Under the pieces are notes generated by a model, which was given only the letters and a program-made list of their open reading frames with translations, was not told the origin of the DNA and did no database searches. Both the position numbers and the translations under genes were made by a program. A stretch of 64,000 nt of DNA from Candidatus Muiribacterium halophilum (lineage in GTDB: Bacteria > Muiribacteriota > Muiribacteriia > Muiribacteriales > Muiribacteriaceae). Where the stretch lies: positions 6,342 to 70,341 of the forward strand of contig JALOAD010000013.1 of NCBI GenBank assembly GCA_023228995.1, given 5' to 3'. Below are positions 58,225-64,000 of this stretch, in pieces. Every line of letters begins with the position of its first letter. Position 1 is the first letter of the stretch.

Positions 58225-59160
58225 ATGAGTATAGTAGGAACATTTTCAGGACCACCAGCACCCTTGGGTGGTAGTGCTAGTGCTAATGAGTATAGTTTGA
58301 TAGAAGAACTTTTACATAAATTACCAGATAATGATGCTAATTTAATACAAGCTAAGGATATAAGAGATAGTGTGTATACATTATGGGAAAGAATTGAAGA
58401 TTTATCTATATCAATTAGTCAATCATCTATACCAACATATAGTAGTGATATACCATCAAGTGCAACTAATTTAGAAGGATTTCCTGTTGGAACAACATTT
58501 AGTAATGTTCCTTTAACAGAGATGTGGGATACCCTATTACATCCATATATTCCACCTATGTTATCATTAACTTCAGGTGTTGGTTATAGGGAGTATGGTG
58601 CTAGTAATATAGTTCAATTGAATTGGAGTGTAAAGGCATCCATATTACCAACACAGATAACAGTAACAGGTGTGAATATTCCACCAACTGGATTATATAT
58701 GAATGGATCATTAACAGCTAGTGCTACACAAAATGTACCAACTACTTTTACTATGTCGGTGGTTGATGAAAAGGGGACATATAATACAAGTGTTAATTTT
58801 ACATGGAGATTTGCAATTTATTGGGGTAGAACCTCAACTTTTGCTTTACCTAGTATGGTTATATCTGGTTCTCAGCCAAGTTGGGCAGATGGTGCTTCAT
58901 ATTCAAGTGGTAAGATGTTATCAACTACCTTTAGGGGTAAATTTGATGGTGTGAATGGAGCTGGTCAATATTTAGTTTTTGCTTGGCCAACATCATTTGG
59001 TGAACCCACTTTTGTAGTTAATGGTCTAATTAATACAGCATTTACTAAATTGGGTGAGAGTGTTCCACATACTAATCAATATGGTTATAATACAACTTAT
59101 GATGTTTGGTTAACTGATACTGTTCAAAATTCACCAATATCAAGTTTTGAAATAAAATAA
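58225..59160 (+). CDS. tail-fibre/baseplate-attached structural protein (311 aa)
   Basis: After a Gly/Ser/Pro N terminus and a helical segment (NLIQAKDIRDSVYTLWERIED) the rest is beta-rich and Ser/Thr/Gly-rich, with Ig-like spacing. It starts the fibre operon. Base and codon use are less AT-rich than in the replication genes, as in the following fibres. Likely a fibre or fibre adaptor. Confidence 0.5.
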   Translation: MSIVGTFSGPPAPLGGSASANEYSLIEELLHKLPDNDANLIQAKDIRDSVYTLWERIEDLSISISQSSIPTYSSDIPSSATNLEGFPVGTTFSNVPLTEMWDTLLHPYIPPMLSLTSGVGYREYGASNIVQLNWSVKASILPTQITVTGVNIPPTGLYMNGSLTASATQNVPTTFTMSVVDEKGTYNTSVNFTWRFAIYWGRTSTFALPSMVISGSQPSWADGASYSSGKMLSTTFRGKFDGVNGAGQYLVFAWPTSFGEPTFVVNGLINTAFTKLGESVPHTNQYGYNTTYDVWLTDTVQNSPISSFEIK

Positions 59161-59178
59161 TAAAAATATATAATTAAT

Positions 59179-60666
59179 ATGTCACAAAATAAAGGAACCT
59201 TAGTAACAGCTGCAATTAGACCGAATGATTCATTAGATCCAATTGCATCTGCTTTTGCCAATGAAATAAAAGGTGGGTTACACACTGTAGATAATATAAT
59301 AGAGAGAGATGAGATAATTGAAGCTAGACGTGAGTGGGGTATGTTATGTTATGTTAAGGATGATAAAGCAATATATCAATTGAAATATCTTTATAGTTCG
59401 GATGTGATAATGGATAATAATAATTGGGATGTGTTTAGTGGGGGCTCTGGTGGGGGTGGTGAGTGGTTAAATAGTGTATTAGAAGTATTATTGATAGAAC
59501 CAACTGAAGATATTAATAACAATGATAGATATTTAGTTGGATTAAATAATACTGATATCATATCTGGTAGTAATTGGGGTGCAAAGAGTGGGGGTTTTAT
59601 AGCACAATATGTATCTGTTATGGAAGATTGGATATATACTGAACCAACAGATGGTATGTCAGTTAGAGTTGATATTGAAGATAATGTGATTTATAGATAT
59701 GAGGGAATATATCCAGATGGGGCTTGGCAAAGAGATAGATTAAATCAAGTTAGATATATAAGTGCCACTACTTCCAATGGTGTTGATTATACAGCCAATA
59801 GTAGTCCAATTTTTAGTTCTTATGATAAAGAAATGTTGTTTATAGTAAAATTTTTAGCTACTAATGGAACAGCTTCAGCTTATCTAAATATCAATGATAT
59901 TGAAAATAAACCAATTAAAAAAATAAGTGGTTATAATGTTTATGATGTTATGCCAGAAGAAATATCAACCAATTATCAGTATTTAATTACATATAATGGA
60001 TCATATTTTGAAATGCTCAACCCAACTATGGTTGGATATGACTTAAATAATCAAACTTATATACCAGTAGGTGAAAAAATAACAGTACCTTTGAATACTC
60101 AATATTGGGTATATGGGGATTTAACTATTGATGGACAATTAGATAATTATGGTGATGTGGTAATAGTTAATGGTGATTTAATTAATGAAGGTAATTTACA
60201 TTCATTAGGTACTAGTTCTACGAATCGGTTTATATCTTTTGCAGAAATAGATGGTTTAGCAACAATCAATTATTTACCAAAATGGACTGATGAATTTTTA
60301 TTAAGTGGAACATCTTCAATATATGATGATGGTAATGAGGTTATTATCTTATCTTCTACTTTTTCAGTGGAAGGTTCATTGACATTACCCAAAGGTGCTA
60401 CTACTAATTATGTATTAACATCTGATAGTGAAGGTAATGCAACTTGGCAACCTTCTGTGAGAAAATATACAGGAACTATGAGTATATCAAATGGTGTGGA
60501 TTATACAATAACCCATAACTTAAATACTGATGCTGTAATAGTTAGTTGTTGGGATGAAATTAATGGTGATGAATTTAAGCCAGATATTAAACGTGTTGAT
60601 TTGGATAACATTAAAATTACATCATCTACTAGTTTTGTTAATGCAAGGATTGTTATCATTGGATAA
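59179..60666 (+). CDS. tail fibre / receptor-binding protein (495 aa)
   Basis: The N-terminal ~90 residues (DPIASAFANEIKGGLHTV ... WDVFSGGSGGGGEW) are typical of Bacteroidetes phage fibre adaptors. The middle carries a short beta-helix-like stretch (YGDLTIDGQLDNYGDVVIVN). The end (TYTITHNLNTDAVIVSCWDE without the first residue) is a common fibre C-terminal domain. It likely contacts the host surface. Confidence 0.55.
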   Translation: MSQNKGTLVTAAIRPNDSLDPIASAFANEIKGGLHTVDNIIERDEIIEARREWGMLCYVKDDKAIYQLKYLYSSDVIMDNNNWDVFSGGSGGGGEWLNSVLEVLLIEPTEDINNNDRYLVGLNNTDIISGSNWGAKSGGFIAQYVSVMEDWIYTEPTDGMSVRVDIEDNVIYRYEGIYPDGAWQRDRLNQVRYISATTSNGVDYTANSSPIFSSYDKEMLFIVKFLATNGTASAYLNINDIENKPIKKISGYNVYDVMPEEISTNYQYLITYNGSYFEMLNPTMVGYDLNNQTYIPVGEKITVPLNTQYWVYGDLTIDGQLDNYGDVVIVNGDLINEGNLHSLGTSSTNRFISFAEIDGLATINYLPKWTDEFLLSGTSSIYDDGNEVIILSSTFSVEGSLTLPKGATTNYVLTSDSEGNATWQPSVRKYTGTMSISNGVDYTITHNLNTDAVIVSCWDEINGDEFKPDIKRVDLDNIKITSSTSFVNARIVIIG

Positions 60667-60682
60667 AAATAAGATAAATTAG

Positions 60683-61717
60683 ATGAGTATAGTGGTTTGT
60701 ACATCAGGAACTTCTGGGTTGGATGGAACATCTGGTTATGATGGTTATGATGGGACTAGTGGAACAAGTGGAAGTAGTTCATCAGCAGGAACTTCTGGAA
60801 CATCTGCAACCTCTGGATCTTCTGGTAGTAGTGGATTATCAGGATCTTCTGGTATAAATGGTACTTCAGGAACTACATCAACATCTGGATCCTCTGGAAC
60901 TTCAGGTAAATCAGGAACAAGTGGATCATCTGGTTCAAGTGGAAGTAGTGGTTTGTCTGGGACATCTGGTTTTGATGGAACATCAGGTTTGGATGGTGTT
61001 ATAGGTACTTCTGGAACTTCTGGTTATAGTGGAACATCTGGATTTTCAGGAACATCTGGAAGTAGTGGCACAAGTGCAACTTCTGGATCAAGTGGAAGTA
61101 GTGCAACTTCTGGATCAAGTGGAAGTAGTGCAACTTCTGGATCAAGTGGAAGTAGTGCTACATCAGGCACTTCAGCAACATCTGGTTCTTCTGGTAGTAG
61201 TGGATTGGATGGAACATCTGGTGTTAATGGTTCTTCTGGTACTAGTGGTAGTGGTGGGACATCTGGTAGAGATAGTGTTAATAAATATTCTATAGTAGCA
61301 CTTAGTGAAAATTTAGAAGTATCTGGTCAATATGGATATGAATTATCATTATATAAACATGATATAATATATGATCCTTTTAATTATTGGAAAGATAATC
61401 ATTTTGTAATAGATAAAGGAGTATGGGAAATAAATGGAACTATATTATCAAAGAATTCTAAAGGTAATACTTTATTTCATATAGGTTATAAAAATTCAGA
61501 TAAAATTAAAGTATTAAATACTATTGTGTCTAATGTAGAGGGTTATCATAGTATAAGTAATTTTGCTATATTAAAAGTAGAAGAGCCCACTATCATTTGT
61601 TTTATGATTGAATTTTATAATAGACTCACTAATAATATTTTATCAAATTGTAAAAGTTCTATATGGGGCACTGAAAATAAAACAACTATATTTTCAATTA
61701 AAAAAATAGGTGATTAG
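60683..61717 (+). CDS. collagen-like fibre protein with C-terminal domain
   Basis: A 344-residue protein. Residues 7-195 are Gly-x-x triplets, mostly GTS, GSS and ATS (SGTSGSSGTSATSG). Residues 196-344 form a unique domain (KYSIVALSENLEVSGQYGYE ... ENKTTIFSIKKIGD) that may trimerise the fibre or bind the host. Ala often takes a Gly position in the triplets. Confidence 0.65.
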   Translation: MSIVVCTSGTSGLDGTSGYDGYDGTSGTSGSSSSAGTSGTSATSGSSGSSGLSGSSGINGTSGTTSTSGSSGTSGKSGTSGSSGSSGSSGLSGTSGFDGTSGLDGVIGTSGTSGYSGTSGFSGTSGSSGTSATSGSSGSSATSGSSGSSATSGSSGSSATSGTSATSGSSGSSGLDGTSGVNGSSGTSGSGGTSGRDSVNKYSIVALSENLEVSGQYGYELSLYKHDIIYDPFNYWKDNHFVIDKGVWEINGTILSKNSKGNTLFHIGYKNSDKIKVLNTIVSNVEGYHSISNFAILKVEEPTIICFMIEFYNRLTNNILSNCKSSIWGTENKTTIFSIKKIGD

Positions 61718-61764
61718 TATTTTAATTTTTTTATATATAGTTTATATAAAAATGTACTAAATAT

Positions 61765-64000
61765 ATGCCTAATAATATACCAGAATTATCTTCTTATAAC
61801 ATACAAACTGGGATGGTGGTAACTGGACAATTTGGATTACCACCATTTAGAGTATTAACTAATAATGGATTTGATGCTTTATCTATAAGTAGTGAAGGTT
61901 TTACTTTTCTATATAATGTTATTGCTGCTACACATTCAGATAATTACAAATTTTTAGTAATTAATAGTAATGGTAGAATTGAATATACTGAAATGATGGG
62001 TTTAACTGGATCTACTGGACATGATGGGACAAGTGGAACTTCTGGGAGTAGTGGAACTTCTGGGAGTAGTGGAACATCAGCAACATCTGGATCAGGTGGA
62101 ACTTCTGGGAGTAGTGGAACATCTGGTGTGGATGGTACTTCAGGTGTTGATGGTTTATATGGGACATCTGGTTCAAGTGGCATAAGTGGAACTTCTGGTA
62201 GTAGTGGAACTTCTGCAACATCCGGAACATCAGCAACCTCTGGAACATCAGCAACTTCTGGAACTTCTGGTATAGATGGTACATCAGGTAGTAGTGGTAC
62301 TTCTGCTATTTCAGGAACTTCTGGGAGTAGTGGAACCTCAGCAACTTCTGGAACCTCTGCTACATCAGGGACTTCTGGTATAGATGGAACATCAGGATAT
62401 GATGGTGAAAGTGGGACAAGTGGAACATCTGCTACATCAGGAACCTCTGCTACTTCTGGAACATCAGCAACTTCTGGAACCTCTGCTACATCAGGGACTT
62501 CTGGTAGTTCAGGAACCTCTGCTACATCAGGAACTTCTGGTAGTTCAGGAACCTCTGCTACATCAGGAACATCAGCAACTTCTGGAACATCAGCAACTTC
62601 TGGAACCTCTGCAACATCAGGAACCTCTGCTACTTCTGGAACATCAGCAACTTCTGGAACCTCTGCAACATCAGGAACCTCTGCTACATCAGGGACTTCT
62701 GGTAGTTCAGGAACCTCTGCTACATCAGGAACTTCTGGTAGCTCAGGAACCTCTGCTACATCAGGAACTTCTGGTAGTTCAGGAACATCTGCTACATCAG
62801 GGACTTCTGGTAGTTCAGGAACATCTGCTACATCAGGGACTTCTGGTAGTTCAGGAACATCTGCTACATCAGGAACCTCTGCTACATCAGGGACTTCTGG
62901 TAGTTCAGGAACCTCTGCTACATCAGGGACTTCTGGTAGTTCAGGAACATCTGCTACATCAGGGACTTCTGGTAGTTCAGGAACATCAGCAACTTCTGGA
63001 ACATCAGCAACTTCTGGAACCTCTGCAACATCAGGAACCTCTGCTACATCAGGGACTTCTGGTAGTTCAGGAACATCTGCTACATCAGGGACTTCTGCTA
63101 CATCAGGAACATCTGCTACATCAGGGACTTCTGGTAGTTCAGGAACATCTGCTACATCAGGAACCTCTGCAACTTCTGGAACATCAGCAACTTCTGGAAC
63201 CTCAGCTACTTCCGGAACATCAGCAACATCAGGAACCTCTGCTACATCAGGGACTTCTGGTAGTTCAGGAACATCTGCTACATCAGGGACTTCTGCTACA
63301 TCAGGAACATCTGCTACATCAGGAACCTCTGCTACTTCTGGAACATCAGCAACTTCTGGAACCTCAGCTACTTCCGGAACATCAGCAACATCAGGAACCT
63401 CTGCTACATCAGGGACTTCTGGTAGTTCAGGAACATCTGCTACATCAGGGACTTCTGCTACATCAGGAACATCTGCTACATCAGGGACTTCTGGTAGTTC
63501 AGGAACATCTGCTACATCAGGGACTTCTGCTACATCAGGAACATCTGCTACATCAGGGACTTCTGGTAGTTCAGGAACATCTGCTACATCAGGGACTTCT
63601 GCTACATCAGGAACATCTGCTACATCAGGAACCTCTGCTACTTCTGGAACATCAGCAACTTCTGGAACCTCAGCTACTTCCGGAACATCAGCAACATCAG
63701 GAACCTCTGCTACATCAGGGACTTCTGGTAGTTCAGGAACATCTGCTACATCAGGGACTTCTGCTACATCAGGAACATCTGCTACATCAGGGACTTCTGG
63801 TAGTTCAGGAACATCTGCTACATCAGGGACTTCTGCTACATCAGGAACATCTGCTACATCAGGAACCTCTGCTACTTCTGGAACATCAGCAACTTCTGGA
63901 ACCTCAGCTACTTCCGGAACATCAGCAACATCAGGAACCTCTGCTACATCAGGGACTTCTGGTAGTTCAGGAACATCTGCTACATCAGGGACTTCTGCTA
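61765..64000 (+). CDS. giant collagen-like fibre protein (partial, right edge)
   Basis: An open frame of 745 codons starts at ATG 61765 and runs off the window without a stop. Residues 1-81 are a globular leader (MPNNIPELSSYNIQTGMVVT). From residue 82 nearly all sequence is triplets, at first GTSGSS, later a hexapeptide GTSATS encoded by 18-base units. It is probably a long receptor-binding or decoration fibre. Minus-strand frames here are shadows of the repeat. Confidence 0.8.
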   Translation, partial: MPNNIPELSSYNIQTGMVVTGQFGLPPFRVLTNNGFDALSISSEGFTFLYNVIAATHSDNYKFLVINSNGRIEYTEMMGLTGSTGHDGTSGTSGSSGTSGSSGTSATSGSGGTSGSSGTSGVDGTSGVDGLYGTSGSSGISGTSGSSGTSATSGTSATSGTSATSGTSGIDGTSGSSGTSAISGTSGSSGTSATSGTSATSGTSGIDGTSGYDGESGTSGTSATSGTSATSGTSATSGTSATSGTSGSSGTSATSGTSGSSGTSATSGTSATSGTSATSGTSATSGTSATSGTSATSGTSATSGTSATSGTSGSSGTSATSGTSGSSGTSATSGTSGSSGTSATSGTSGSSGTSATSGTSGSSGTSATSGTSATSGTSGSSGTSATSGTSGSSGTSATSGTSGSSGTSATSGTSATSGTSATSGTSATSGTSGSSGTSATSGTSATSGTSATSGTSGSSGTSATSGTSATSGTSATSGTSATSGTSATSGTSATSGTSGSSGTSATSGTSATSGTSATSGTSATSGTSATSGTSATSGTSATSGTSATSGTSGSSGTSATSGTSATSGTSATSGTSGSSGTSATSGTSATSGTSATSGTSGSSGTSATSGTSATSGTSATSGTSATSGTSATSGTSATSGTSATSGTSATSGTSGSSGTSATSGTSATSGTSATSGTSGSSGTSATSGTSATSGTSATSGTSATSGTSATSGTSATSGTSATSGTSATSGTSGSSGTSATSGTSA
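62400..64000. repeat. nested tandem repeat array (18, 72, 162 bases)
   Basis: The base unit is 18 bp (GTSATS). The marker CTCAGCTACT recurs at about 63201, 63363, 63669 and 63903, with intervals of 162, 306 and 234 bases. These equal 162 plus 0, 2 and 1 extra copies of a 72-base block, so the array has higher-order units with variable copy number. It continues past the window. Confidence 0.8.

Noticed and set aside
61944-62284. Minus-strand frames rich in Pro, Val, Glu and Leu
   Set aside because: They are antisense shadows of the plus-strand collagen-like repeat, whose frame is continuous from ATG 61765 to the window end.
62000-64000. Regular short repeats resembling a CRISPR array
   Set aside because: All spacing is in multiples of 18 bases, there are no unique spacers, and the sequence is an in-frame coding repeat.
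1-64000. tRNA genes
   Set aside because: No cloverleaf with a T-loop GTTCGAATC-type sequence was noticed by eye; a tRNAscan run would be needed to exclude divergent ones.
1-64000. Integrase, transposase, reverse transcriptase or diversity-generating element
   Set aside because: No catalytic motifs of these families were found in any of the reading frames.

Overview
This window reads as a contiguous piece of a large, strongly AT-rich, T4-like contractile-tailed phage of a Bacteroidetes (probably flavobacterial) host. Three things point there. T4-type genes are present: denV, uvsW, a UvsY-like protein, a gp61-type primase, a family-B DNA polymerase beside a clamp-like protein, and baseplate hub, spike and wedge genes. 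At least fifteen sites fit the Bacteroidetes promoter (TTTG, 18-20 bases, TAnnTTTG). Shine-Dalgarno sequences are essentially absent. No tRNA, rRNA, CRISPR array or integrase was seen.

Layout. 1-4439 (minus) is an operon of small proteins with denV, a BspA-like LRR protein and a SAM methyltransferase, ending in a broken DNA methyltransferase at the left edge. 4529-6886 holds a HincII-like restriction enzyme facing its adenine methyltransferase. 6930-12900 is early-type accessory DNA with thioredoxin, a beta-class DNA methyltransferase, membrane and tagged small proteins, a HAD phosphatase and a possible small RNA. 12893-20855 (mostly minus) carries a GH16 glycosidase, an MmcB-like nuclease, a patatin, a secreted protein, an M50 protease, twin membrane proteins and a GH108 muramidase. 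20882-24438 has a metallophosphoesterase, a SlyD isomerase and small proteins. 24455-38942 is an amidoligase followed by the baseplate block with uvsW embedded in it. 38948-44431 has a methyltransferase, ClpP, a HAD fusion, the primase and a small membrane protein. 44473-54367 (minus) has three tandem LRR proteins and the replication/recombination block. 54463-58132 has the endolysin and a nucleotidyltransferase. 58225-64000 is tail-fibre DNA ending in an open collagen-like gene that runs off the window.

The most striking locus is the DNA polymerase. Its palm is cut at YCDTD/S by a naturally split intein: 116 residues on one ORF and 48 on the next, separated by 148 bases. Upstream, motif B (NGSY/GALA) is interrupted by a 41-base insert that is mostly a 15-bp hairpin. 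The insert puts stops in both relevant frames and shifts the frame, so an intact product would need translational bypassing or similar recoding. The polymerase exonuclease half is not in the window.

Two regulatory and protein-tag classes run through the window. Host-type promoters precede mainly small proteins, at least thirteen of which share a C-terminal motif resembling (Y/F)R-x-x-K-(I/L)-x-x-L. A second motif, TTAATATATAA(A), lies just upstream of structural and other probable late genes, several of which begin with MKYxKxFNE, reminiscent of T4 capsid-targeting sequences. Five or six small genes are broken, mostly by single-base indels in A or T runs.
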